38,106 bases of DNA. Origin: JBOFDP01 sp051647125 (GTDB lineage: Bacteria; Bacteroidota; Bacteroidia; Chitinophagales; Chitinophagaceae). Made by a program: the position numbers and the translations under genes. This document shows positions 1 through 7,765 of the stretch, one piece after another. Under the pieces are notes generated by a model. The model was not told where the DNA came from. It saw nothing but the letters and a program-made list of their open reading frames with translations, and ran no database searches. The first letter of the stretch is position 1; every line of letters begins with the position of its first letter. The stretch covers positions 1 to 38,106 of the forward strand of contig JBOFDP010000046.1 in NCBI GenBank assembly GCA_051647125.1, given 5' to 3'.

Positions 1-542
1 CAGGAGTACTAATACTGGAAGAATTAGAACACGCCAAGGAAAGAGGTGCCAATATTTATTGTGAAATAATAGGAGGTGCAGCCACAGCTGATGCCTATCA
101 TCTTACAGCGCCTCATCCTGGAGGTTTAGGAGCAAGAAATGTAATGGCAGGAGCCTTACAAGATGGGGAACTAAAGCTTGAAGAAGTGGACTACATCAAT
201 GTACATGGCACATCTACCCCGTTAGGAGATATGGCTGAACTAAAAGCTATCAAAGACCTATTTGGAGAGCATTCACATAAAATGAATATCAGCTCTACAA
301 AATCTATGACCGGTCATCTATTAGGAGCAGCAGGGGTAGTAGAAAGTATTGCTACAATATATGCAATAATGTATGATATTATACCTCCAACCATTAATCA
401 TTTTACAGATGACCCCGATATAGATTCTAAACTTAATCTTACTTTTAATAAACCACAAAAAAGAATAGTCAATGTAGCATTGAATAATACTTTTGGATTT
501 GGTGGACACAATGCATGTTTAGCATTTAAGAAATACTCCTAA
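1..542 (+). CDS. fabF: 3-oxoacyl-ACP synthase II, C-terminal part (gene starts before the window)
   Basis: This is the C-terminal part of a condensing enzyme that elongates acyl-ACP with malonyl-ACP in type II fatty-acid synthesis in the cytoplasm. The frame is open from base 3, so the upstream residues, including the nucleophilic Cys, lie outside the window. Visible motifs are PHPGGLGARN, then NVHGTSTPLGD with the first catalytic His, SSTKSMTGHLLGAAG with the conserved Lys and second catalytic His, and the C-terminal NNTFGFGGHNA glycine-rich loop. It is followed after 18 bases by rnc. The order fabF-rnc is typical of Bacteroidota and supports both calls. The ATG at 144 is internal, not the start. 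Confidence 0.97.
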   Translation, partial: GVLILEELEHAKERGANIYCEIIGGAATADAYHLTAPHPGGLGARNVMAGALQDGELKLEEVDYINVHGTSTPLGDMAELKAIKDLFGEHSHKMNISSTKSMTGHLLGAAGVVESIATIYAIMYDIIPPTINHFTDDPDIDSKLNLTFNKPQKRIVNVALNNTFGFGGHNACLAFKKYS

Positions 543-560
543 GTTTTATACTATTTTAAA

Positions 561-1274
561 ATGTGGTTGTTTAAAAAATATTTTTTTTCTACCAATATAA
601 ATAATTATCAATGGAAAAAAGATTTACAAAAAATTATAGGATTTTCTCCTAATAATTTTTTGGTATATAAACTTGCTTTATCTCACAGATCCTACTTTAA
701 AAAATCTATAGGCAATAATGAGCGATTAGAATTTTTAGGAGATGCTATATTAAATAGTATTATTGCAGAATATCTCCTTTATAAGTATCCTTATAAAGGA
801 GAAGGTTTCCTTACAGAAATGCGTAGTAAGATGGCAAATCGAATATTTTTAAATGATATAGCATTAAAAATGGAACTCAACAAAATACTAAGGTATAATA
901 AGTATGATATTACCGTAAAAAATACGATGATTTTTGGAAATGCCTTAGAAGCATTAATTGGAGCTATCTATTTAGATAAAGGATATTCTAAGGTAAAAAT
1001 ATTTATTAAGAACAAAATCTTTTTCCCTTTTGTAATTTTAGAAGACTTAGAAGAAATAGACATAAATATAAAAAATAAACTTTATGGATGGTCTTTTAAA
1101 TATAATAAAAAGTTAGAATTTACCATCGAAAAAGAGGGGTATGAAAGGGACAAAAAATACTTTATAGTAGCCGCTCGTATTGAAGGAGAAATTATTGGGC
1201 AAGGGAAAGCATGTACCAAAAAAGAGGCTAGTAATATAGCTTCTAAATTAGCATTGAAACATATGAATATATAA
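561..1274 (+). CDS. rnc: Ribonuclease III
   Basis: This is a double-stranded RNA endonuclease for rRNA and mRNA processing; 237 residues is a normal length. The signature NERLEFLGDAIL is at residues 53-64, with metal-binding Glu57 and Asp61. The second acidic block reads GNALEALIGAIYLD (126-139) and keeps Glu130, but has Asn127 where the E. coli enzyme has Asp114. A C-terminal double-stranded RNA-binding domain ends in GQGKACTKKEASNIASKLAL. The gene lies 18 bases behind fabF and is probably in the same transcript; the next gene starts five bases after the stop. Confidence 0.96.
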   Translation: MWLFKKYFFSTNINNYQWKKDLQKIIGFSPNNFLVYKLALSHRSYFKKSIGNNERLEFLGDAILNSIIAEYLLYKYPYKGEGFLTEMRSKMANRIFLNDIALKMELNKILRYNKYDITVKNTMIFGNALEALIGAIYLDKGYSKVKIFIKNKIFFPFVILEDLEEIDINIKNKLYGWSFKYNKKLEFTIEKEGYERDKKYFIVAARIEGEIIGQGKACTKKEASNIASKLALKHMNI

Positions 1275-1279
1275 GATAT

Positions 1280-2257
1280 ATGTACGATGCCTTATTCTTA
1301 AATCTAAAAATAGCTCCTCTTGTTATTAAAATAAAAGAGAATGAATCTATCTTCTTAATAGGATCTTGTTTTTCTGAACATTTTGCAAGGCTTCTAAAAA
1401 ATCATCATTTTTCTATCTTACATAATCCTTTTGGAACTTTATTTAATCCAGAATCTATTGAATATGCCATTATCCAATCTTTACAATACACCCCTTTAGT
1501 AGAAGATGATTTTGTATTAGTAGAAGATATATGGCATCACTTTAATTTTCATAGTCAGGTATCGGACATAAATAAACAAAATCTAATCAATAATATAACT
1601 TCTCTACAACACCAAACACACCATTTTTTAGAACATACTGCTTGGATTTTTATTACGTACGGCACTGCTTGGATTTACAAACGTAAGGATACTCAAAAAA
1701 TAATTGCTAATTGCCATAAACAACCTTCCTCCTTATTTGAGAAACAATTACTTAGTACAGAAGACATTCTTTCTTCCTTTTCGAGGATGTATAAAAGTAT
1801 TAAAGAAAAAAATAAGAATATAAAATTTCTTTTAACCATAAGTCCGGTAAGACATGCCCAGGATGGACTCATTGATAATAACCTAAGCAAAGCCCAACTT
1901 ATTAGTGCCGTACAACAATGTATCAAACAATATGAAGATGTATTTTATTTTCCTACATACGAATATATGATAGATGTTTTAAGAGATTATAGATTCTATG
2001 AAAACGATAAAATACACCCCAATCAACTAGCAATAAACTTTATATGGAAAAGATTTTTAGATTTTGCATTTTTGGAGGATACACAAATTTACTTAAACGC
2101 AATAGAAAAAATTTACTTAGCAACCCACCACCGTCCTTTTCACCCAGAATCACTTACTCATAAAAAATTTAAGCAACAAGTATTAGAAAAATGTCTTTTA
2201 TTAGAAAAAAAATATCCTCATCTCAATTTAAAAGAAGAAAAAAAAATCTTTTCATAA
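1280..2257 (+). CDS. GSCFA domain protein (SGNH-hydrolase-like)
   Basis: This 325-residue protein belongs to the GSCFA family, common in Bacteroidota and not biochemically defined as far as I know. The motif GSCFS is at residues 28-32, followed by NPFGTLFNP. Other conserved-looking blocks are ITYGTAWIY, ISPVRHAQDG and, near the C-terminus, NDKIHPNQLA. Ser29 and the late Asp/His pair resemble the nucleophile and DxxH parts of SGNH/GDSL esterases, so a hydrolase acting on an acyl or glycan substrate is a reasonable inference. No signal peptide or membrane segment is visible. It begins five bases after rnc and is probably co-transcribed with it. Confidence 0.88.
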   Translation: MYDALFLNLKIAPLVIKIKENESIFLIGSCFSEHFARLLKNHHFSILHNPFGTLFNPESIEYAIIQSLQYTPLVEDDFVLVEDIWHHFNFHSQVSDINKQNLINNITSLQHQTHHFLEHTAWIFITYGTAWIYKRKDTQKIIANCHKQPSSLFEKQLLSTEDILSSFSRMYKSIKEKNKNIKFLLTISPVRHAQDGLIDNNLSKAQLISAVQQCIKQYEDVFYFPTYEYMIDVLRDYRFYENDKIHPNQLAINFIWKRFLDFAFLEDTQIYLNAIEKIYLATHHRPFHPESLTHKKFKQQVLEKCLLLEKKYPHLNLKEEKKIFS

Positions 2258-2264
2258 ATAAGTT

Positions 2265-2272
2265 TATATTTG
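2265..2272 (+). promoter_or_regulatory. Bacteroidota -7 promoter element for leuD-leuB
   Basis: TATATTTG matches TAnnTTTG and lies 40 bases before the leuD ATG, just after the stop of the GSCFA gene. No TTG at the expected upstream distance is obvious. Confidence 0.55.
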
Positions 2273-2312
2273 CAATAGGAGAAATTATTTTCATTACACT
2301 AAAGGTTATTTT

Positions 2313-2921
2313 ATGATAAAAGAGAAATTGGAAATACTCACATCTACTTGTGTTCCTCTAAAAATAGACAATGTGAACACTGATCAAATTATTCCTGCAC
2401 GTTATTTAAAAGCAACAACAAGAGAGGGATTTGGCGAAAATCTATTTCGTGATTGGAGATATGATATAGAAAATAAAAAAATAGATTCTTTCGTACTAAA
2501 TAATATTATTTACAAAGGGACAATCTTAGTAACAGGAAAAAATTTTGGTTCTGGGTCAAGTAGAGAACATGCGGCATGGGCAATTGCTGATTATGGGTTT
2601 AAAGCTATTGTTTCAAGTTCTTTTGCAGATATTTTTAAAAATAATGCAATGAATAATTTTGTACTTCCTATTATTGTTACTCCGCTATTTATAGAAGAAT
2701 TGTTTAACTGTATTTTTAAAAATCCTAATACCTTAGTAGAAATTAATCTCCCACAACAAACTATTACCAATAAAGACAATGGAAAACAGGAATCCTTTCA
2801 AATCAATGCTTATAAAAAATATTGTCTTTTGAACGGGTTTGATGATATTGACTTTTTACTTTCAAAAAAAAACAAAATAGAACAATGGGAAAAAAAAAGA
2901 AAACATCCATTAAGCTTATAA
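2313..2921 (+). CDS. leuD: 3-isopropylmalate dehydratase, small subunit
   Basis: This is the small swivelling subunit of isopropylmalate isomerase, which converts 2- to 3-isopropylmalate in leucine synthesis. Its 202 residues fit the family. Diagnostic blocks are NVNTDQIIPARYLK near the N-terminus and GKNFGSGSSREHAAWA followed by GFKAIVSSSFADIFKNNAMNN. The partner large subunit LeuC, which carries the iron-sulfur cluster, is not in the window. Four bases separate leuD from leuB, so the two are co-transcribed. A related citramalate or methylmalate isomerase cannot be excluded without leuC, but pairing with leuB favours leucine synthesis. Confidence 0.93.
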   Translation: MIKEKLEILTSTCVPLKIDNVNTDQIIPARYLKATTREGFGENLFRDWRYDIENKKIDSFVLNNIIYKGTILVTGKNFGSGSSREHAAWAIADYGFKAIVSSSFADIFKNNAMNNFVLPIIVTPLFIEELFNCIFKNPNTLVEINLPQQTITNKDNGKQESFQINAYKKYCLLNGFDDIDFLLSKKNKIEQWEKKRKHPLSL

Positions 2922-2925
2922 AAAT

Positions 2926-3999
2926 ATGAAATTAAATATTGCTGTTTTACCAGGAGATGGCATAGGTCCAGAAATTATACAACAAACATTGCTTGTTACT
3001 ATAGCTATTGCTAAGAAATTTAATCATACCTTGCATTATGAATATGGAATATGCGGTGGAGAGGCTATTGAACAAGTAGGCAATCCTTATCCTGACAGCA
3101 CTCATGAACTTTGTTTAAAAAGTGATGCTATACTTTTTGGAGCTATAGGGCATCCTAAGTATGATAATAATCCAAGTGCTACTATAAGACCAGAACAAGG
3201 ATTGCTTGCCATGAGAAAGCAATTAAAGCTTTATGCCAATATACGTCCTATAAATACCTTCCCCTGTTTATTAGATAAATCACCACTAAAAAGAGAGGTA
3301 ATAGAAGGTGTAGATTTTATGTGTATTAGAGAACTTACGGGGGGGGTATACTTTGGGCGCCCACAAGGTAGAAGTGAAGATGGTAATACTGCTTATGATA
3401 CTTGTGTATATCATCATATAGAAATAGAACGTATTGTGAACTTGGCCTATCAATATGCTATGCAACGTCGCAAAAAACTTACTGTAGTAGACAAAGCCAA
3501 TGTTTTGGCTACATCACGACTATGGAGAGAAACGGCTAAAAAAATTAGTACGCAATATCCTGAAGTAGAAACAGAATTTATGTTTGTAGACAATGCGGCT
3601 ATGCGTATTATTCAATTTCCAAATTCATTTGATGTTATCGTTACTGAAAATATGTTTGGAGATATCCTTACCGATGAAGCTTCCGTCATTACTGGTTCTT
3701 TAGGACTTTTACCCTCTGCCTCTATAGGTATTCACACCAGTCTATATGAACCCATACATGGTTCATATACACAAGCAGCGGGAAAAAATATTGCCAATCC
3801 GTTAGCCACTATTTTAAGTGTAGCTATGATGTTTGAATATACCTTTAAATTACCCAAAGAAGGAGCTTTAATTAGACAAGCTGTCGAAGCTTCTATTAAG
3901 GATAATATAAGAACTGAAGATATTCAGATATCAAGCCTGAAACCATACACTACCTCTGAAGTAGGACAATGGATAATAGACTATATAGTTCATATCTAA
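2926..3999 (+). CDS. leuB: 3-isopropylmalate dehydrogenase
   Basis: This NAD-dependent enzyme oxidatively decarboxylates 3-isopropylmalate in leucine synthesis; 357 residues is the standard length. It shows VLPGDGIGPEI at the N-terminus, RPEQGLLAMRKQLKLYANIRP with substrate-binding arginines, ELTGGVYFG with the catalytic Tyr, VDKANVLATSRLWRE with the catalytic Lys, and VTENMFGDILTDEAS with the metal-binding aspartates. The GSYTQAAGKNIANP loop fits NAD rather than NADP use. The ELTGG codons contain a run of eight G at 3339-3346, unusual in this AT-rich DNA. The gene converges with hddC/gmhB, with five bases between the stops. Confidence 0.96.
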   Translation: MKLNIAVLPGDGIGPEIIQQTLLVTIAIAKKFNHTLHYEYGICGGEAIEQVGNPYPDSTHELCLKSDAILFGAIGHPKYDNNPSATIRPEQGLLAMRKQLKLYANIRPINTFPCLLDKSPLKREVIEGVDFMCIRELTGGVYFGRPQGRSEDGNTAYDTCVYHHIEIERIVNLAYQYAMQRRKKLTVVDKANVLATSRLWRETAKKISTQYPEVETEFMFVDNAAMRIIQFPNSFDVIVTENMFGDILTDEASVITGSLGLLPSASIGIHTSLYEPIHGSYTQAAGKNIANPLATILSVAMMFEYTFKLPKEGALIRQAVEASIKDNIRTEDIQISSLKPYTTSEVGQWIIDYIVHI

Positions 4000-4004
4000 A
4001 ATTT

Positions 4005-5255
4005 CTATTGTAGAAGAAATGTAGCAAATTCATATAAGCTACTAAACCGCATATCGGCAATAATACGATGTGCTTTATCTCCAATAAATACACTTTTTAT
4101 ACCGGCATTTTTCGCAAATTGTATATCTCCATCACTATCCCCTACCATAATAGTTGTTGAAAAATCTATATTAGGAAATTTTTCTTTGGCTTTTTGTGCC
4201 ATCCCAATATTAGGTTTCCTATCTATATGGCTTTCTAATTCCAAATAAGGAGAACAAAATATAGCATCTATTCTACCACCATATTTTTCTATTTCTTTTT
4301 TCATTTTTTTGTGAATTGTCTCTATTGCTGATTGAGAAACTATTTTTTTTCCTATACATTGTTGGTTTGTAATAATTATAATATTAGAAAAAATCTTTCT
4401 AAATATTTTTAATGCTTCAAACACCTGAGGTAAAAATTCAAAATGCTGCCATTCTCTTACATAGTTTCCAATTAATTGTTTATTTATTACACCATCTCTA
4501 TCTAAAAAAAGTGTCCAATGATAATCTATTTTTTTCACAAAATTACAATGAAAAATATTGGTTCTTTCTACCAATTCCACACGCGCTTTATGGAAATCTT
4601 CAGGTATACCAATATCTATAAAATAATTTTTAAATATTTTTCCTACAAACAAAAAATTATTTTTTTCTTTTTCTAAAATATCTTTCTCAAAAGAAAATTG
4701 TTGAGACACTTTTACCTCACTCCTCATTTGTTTGTTTACTACATAAATACCGGTATTAAAAATACCTTTATCTAAAAATTGCTTTTCTTTAAATTCTATA
4801 ATTCTATTCTCATTGTTTAAAAGTACTGTACCATATCTATCAAAATTTTCTGCCTCTTTAAGAGCTATTGTTAACATAGATTTTTTTTCATAATGAAAAT
4901 CTATAAGTTGGTGTATATCACACAAAAAAATACTATCACCATTAAGTATCAATACATCATTTTCTGTAGTATAATCAAGAGCCTTCCATATTGCACCGCC
5001 AGTACCAAGAGGCTTATCTTCAATAGTATATACAAGGTCTAAATCTTTATACTGATTACCATAAAATTGACGGATATATTCATGTTTGTAACCTACAGCA
5101 AGCACCACTTTGTTAAATCCAAAAAACTGTAATTGATCAAGCAAAAAAGAAAGGAAAGGTTTCCCTTGTATCTCTGCCATAGGCTTTGGAATATCTTGTA
5201 TTACCGTCCGCAATCGTGTACCTAATCCCCCTGCTAAAATAATAGCTTCGTGCAT
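4005..5255 (-). CDS. hddC-gmhB: Fused heptose-1-phosphate guanylyltransferase and heptose-1,7-bisphosphate phosphatase
   Basis: This is a 416-residue two-domain protein. Residues 1 to about 230 are a sugar-nucleotidyltransferase: ILAGGLGTRLRTVIQDIPKPMAEIQGKP at 6-33, LNGDS at 104-108 and FIDIGIPEDF near 212. Residues from about 247 are a HAD phosphatase: FLDRDGVIN with Asp252 and Asp254, ITNQQCIG, RKPNIGM at 346-352 and MVGDSDGDIQFAKNAG from 370. With HddA and GmhA next door, the best reading is GmhB activity (7-phosphate removal) joined to HddC activity (GDP transfer). The usual zinc loop of GmhB (CPHH...CDC) is absent; only Cys334 and His343 remain there. It is the last gene of the operon, 24 bases behind gmhA. 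HisB-like phosphatase activity is a less likely alternative. Confidence 0.88.
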   Translation of the reverse strand: MHEAIILAGGLGTRLRTVIQDIPKPMAEIQGKPFLSFLLDQLQFFGFNKVVLAVGYKHEYIRQFYGNQYKDLDLVYTIEDKPLGTGGAIWKALDYTTENDVLILNGDSIFLCDIHQLIDFHYEKKSMLTIALKEAENFDRYGTVLLNNENRIIEFKEKQFLDKGIFNTGIYVVNKQMRSEVKVSQQFSFEKDILEKEKNNFLFVGKIFKNYFIDIGIPEDFHKARVELVERTNIFHCNFVKKIDYHWTLFLDRDGVINKQLIGNYVREWQHFEFLPQVFEALKIFRKIFSNIIIITNQQCIGKKIVSQSAIETIHKKMKKEIEKYGGRIDAIFCSPYLELESHIDRKPNIGMAQKAKEKFPNIDFSTTIMVGDSDGDIQFAKNAGIKSVFIGDKAHRIIADMRFSSLYEFATFLLQ

Positions 5256-5279
5256 ACCTTTTTATTTTTTTATCTCCCT

Positions 5280-5861
5280 TTAAAACAATTCATTTTCCAC
5301 AAATTCACAAATAATATGAGCTATAGTAATATGAGCTTCTTGTATACGAGGTGTGTCGGTAGAAGGGACATTGAGCAAGATGTCAGAACAATCTTTCATT
5401 TTGCCGCCAGTAGCTCCTGTGAAACCAACCGTAAGAAATCTTTGTGTTTGGCAATATTCAAATGCTTTGATGATATTTTTAGAATTGCCTGATGTAGATA
5501 AGCCTACCAAAATACTATGCATATCCATTTTGGCTTGTGCTAAGCGAGAATATACTTCGTCATAAGAATAATCGTTTGCGACAGCGGTAAGAAAGGATGT
5601 ATTCACATGTAAGGCTTCTGCAAATAAAGGCTGGCGATCTTTATAAAATCTACCTGTAAATTCGGCAGATATATGTTGTGCATCTGCAGCACTTCCTCCA
5701 TTACCACAAAAAAATACTTTTCCATTTTTCTTAAATATTTCTACAATTTTTTCTGCAACTAATTGAATATTTTTCAATAAAGCTTCATCCCTTAAAATGA
5801 GTTGCTTTATTTCAATAGATTCTAATAATTTTTTCTTTGCTAATTCGATAAACTTTTCCAT
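5280..5861 (-). CDS. gmhA: Sedoheptulose 7-phosphate isomerase (phosphoheptose isomerase)
   Basis: This 193-residue SIS-domain enzyme turns sedoheptulose 7-phosphate into D-glycero-D-manno-heptose 7-phosphate, the first committed step to heptose nucleotides. It shows FFCGNGGSAADAQHISAEFTGRF, carrying the phosphate-binding Ser and the catalytic Glu, then LVGLSTSGNSKNII for phosphate binding, and QEAHITIAH with the catalytic His near the C-terminus. Its ATG lies 22 bases inside the end of hddA in another frame, so the two are translationally coupled. It is the middle gene of the hddA-gmhA-hddC/gmhB operon. Confidence 0.95.
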   Translation of the reverse strand: MEKFIELAKKKLLESIEIKQLILRDEALLKNIQLVAEKIVEIFKKNGKVFFCGNGGSAADAQHISAEFTGRFYKDRQPLFAEALHVNTSFLTAVANDYSYDEVYSRLAQAKMDMHSILVGLSTSGNSKNIIKAFEYCQTQRFLTVGFTGATGGKMKDCSDILLNVPSTDTPRIQEAHITIAHIICEFVENELF

Positions 5862-6886
5862 GATTGAACACCTTTTTTATAAAATTGAAATTGTTGTACA
5901 AAACCTTCAAACTTGGCTAATACTTTTATCACTTGATACCTTGAATTTTGAGGACAAAAGAAAAACATAAATCCACCTCCTCCTGCACCAGAGATTTTCC
6001 CTCCTGTAGCTCCTGCCGCTATCACTTTATCGTAAATATTGTTAATCATTGCATTAGAAATTCCTTCTGCCATTTGTTTTTTATGAAACCAGCCTTTATG
6101 AAGTATATTACCTATTTCAGAAAGGTTATTTTTGAGCAAAATTTCTTTCATCGTAAAAGCATCTTGTTTTACCTCATGTATAGCTTTTATAGAGGACCCC
6201 TTATTTTGCTTTATATTTTCAATCTGCTTGGAAATAATATTTCCAGACTGTCTGCTTTTATTCGTATAAAATAATACTAAATTAAATGCAAGCTCTTGCA
6301 ATATTTCGTCTCTTATTCTCAAAGGATTTACAATAACACGCTTTTTTTCATAAAATTCCATAAAATTAAATCCTCCAAAAGTAGCTGCATATTGATCTTG
6401 TTTGCCTCCGGTCATTTTCAATTCTTCACGTTCTATTTCATAAGCCAAATTCGCCATATCATATTCTCCCAAAGGCAAATGCAACCATTCAGAAAAAGCA
6501 CTAATCATACTCACAATAATCGTAGAAGAAGTTCCTAAGCCAGAACCCGTTGGAACATCTTTTCCCAACGTCAATCGAAAAGACAATTTCTGTTTAGGTA
6601 AAAATCTACGAATAATAGCATTATATACCCCCCTTAACAACATCGTAGAATCTTCTATTAAAGGCAATTGAGACTCTGAAATAATTTCTGCTATTTGTTC
6701 TCCCTCCTCATAAAAAATAATATACCCATTATCCAATGGTTCTATAGTCGTATAAGCAAACAAATCAATAGTAGCATTGAGTATTGCTCCACCATATTGG
6801 TCTGAATAAGGAGATACATCAGTACCTCCACCAGCTAAACCTAATCGAAAAGGAGCTTTACTTCTGTAAATAAATTTATCTCTCAT
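5840..6886 (-). CDS. hddA: D-glycero-alpha-D-manno-heptose 7-phosphate kinase
   Basis: This GHMP-family kinase phosphorylates heptose 7-phosphate at C1 in the GDP-heptose branch. It shows RSKAPFRLGLAGGGTDVSPYSD at the N-terminus, the ATP-binding VPTGSGLGTSSTII, GGKQDQYAATFGG in the middle and ATGGKISGAGGGGF near the C-terminus. I place the start at the ATG at 6886, giving 348 residues. The longer frame begins at a TTG (6907) that is itself the last three bases of the -7 promoter box, so it cannot be in the mRNA. It leads the operon. L-fucose or other sugar kinases share this fold, but the neighbours settle the call. Confidence 0.9.
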   Translation of the reverse strand: MRDKFIYRSKAPFRLGLAGGGTDVSPYSDQYGGAILNATIDLFAYTTIEPLDNGYIIFYEEGEQIAEIISESQLPLIEDSTMLLRGVYNAIIRRFLPKQKLSFRLTLGKDVPTGSGLGTSSTIIVSMISAFSEWLHLPLGEYDMANLAYEIEREELKMTGGKQDQYAATFGGFNFMEFYEKKRVIVNPLRIRDEILQELAFNLVLFYTNKSRQSGNIISKQIENIKQNKGSSIKAIHEVKQDAFTMKEILLKNNLSEIGNILHKGWFHKKQMAEGISNAMINNIYDKVIAAGATGGKISGAGGGGFMFFFCPQNSRYQVIKVLAKFEGFVQQFQFYKKGVQSWKSLSN

Positions 6887-6904
6887 TTTATCATTATTAT
6901 ACTG

Positions 6905-6912
6905 CAAAGATA
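6905..6912 (-). promoter_or_regulatory. -7 promoter element for the heptose operon
   Basis: On the minus strand this reads TATCTTTG, a perfect TAnnTTTG. It sits 18 bases before the hddA ATG at 6886 and overlaps the TTG of the longer frame, which decides the start. No well-spaced TTTG is seen upstream. Confidence 0.7.
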
Positions 6913-7203
6913 GATATTATTCCAAAAATATTATATTACGGCAAATCATTAATATATGCAAAAGAGAGTATGTACAAAAATACTCAAGGAAAATAATATC
7001 TACTAGAAGTATAGAACCTTTGGATATATGTATATCTCCAAAACTATAAAGCGACTAAGAAATTTTTTGAGTTTTTGATCAATAAAACTATCTTAATAGA
7101 TATTCTCTATTTTTATATTTACATTTTTTCATAATTATTTTTTGTTGATTTAGTTTATTTATTTTTACATTATTATGTATATTTTATTTAAAAAAATATT
7201 TTA
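6913..7203. other. Divergent intergenic region between hddA and folA
   Basis: No gene or RNA could be recognised here. The sequence is very AT-rich, with several poly-T tracts towards folA. An imperfect palindrome lies near 7018-7043, with TTTGGATATA and TATATCTCCAAA as arms. The region carries the upstream halves of two promoters pointing away from each other. Confidence 0.5.
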
Positions 7204-7235
7204 TTTGGATATGTACAACGAATATTTTATCTTTG
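7204..7235 (+). promoter_or_regulatory. Complete Bacteroidota promoter for folA-pnt
   Basis: TTTG at 7204-7207, a spacer of exactly 20 bases, then TATCTTTG at 7228-7235. This is the best promoter match in the window to the known -33/-7 consensus of Bacteroidota. The folA ATG at 7251 lies 15 bases downstream. Confidence 0.8.
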
Positions 7236-7250
7236 ATGCAAATTTTTAAG

Positions 7251-7754
7251 ATGTATTTTTCTACTTCTTTAAGCATTGTTGTAGCTCTCTCCAAGAATAG
7301 AGTAATTGGAAAAAATAATACTTTGCCTTGGCATTTACCCATTGATTTAAAGCATTTTAAAAATATTACCTGGGGCATGCCTATTATTATGGGAAAAAAC
7401 ACCTACTACTCTCTTAAAAAACCCTTACAAGGAAGGTATAACATTATAGTCAGTAAACATTTAAAAGATACAAGTGACAATATTATTATCTGTAGGTCTG
7501 TACAAGAAGCTATTGAAGTTGTACATCATACTCTACATTGTAAACAATCTTTTATTATTGGTGGGAATCAGCTTTATGAGAGTACAATACATATGGTAGA
7601 TAATATTTATTGTACTCGTATTGATACCAATTGTCAGGGAGATACTTTTTTCCCTACATTTGAAGATAAAACTTGGACTTTACAACACCAAGTTTCTCAC
7701 AAAGCAAATATCAATAATCCTTATGATTGTATTTTTGAACATTGGAAAAAATAA
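7251..7754 (+). CDS. folA: Dihydrofolate reductase
   Basis: This enzyme reduces dihydrofolate to tetrahydrofolate with NADPH. With the start at 7251 it is 167 residues, a normal length. It shows SIVVALSKNRVIGKNNTLPWHLPIDLKHF with catalytic Asp32, then MPIIMGKNTYYSL and GRYNIIVS for NADPH binding, and SFIIGGNQLYE as the late glycine motif. Two earlier possible starts were rejected: the TTG at 7233 is part of the -7 promoter box, and the ATG at 7236 directly abuts it, upstream of the likely transcription start. No thyA is adjacent. The transhydrogenase genes follow after 11 bases, so folA may be co-transcribed with a major NADPH source. Confidence 0.95.
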   Translation: MYFSTSLSIVVALSKNRVIGKNNTLPWHLPIDLKHFKNITWGMPIIMGKNTYYSLKKPLQGRYNIIVSKHLKDTSDNIIICRSVQEAIEVVHHTLHCKQSFIIGGNQLYESTIHMVDNIYCTRIDTNCQGDTFFPTFEDKTWTLQHQVSHKANINNPYDCIFEHWKK

Positions 7755-7765
7755 CTCAATATATT

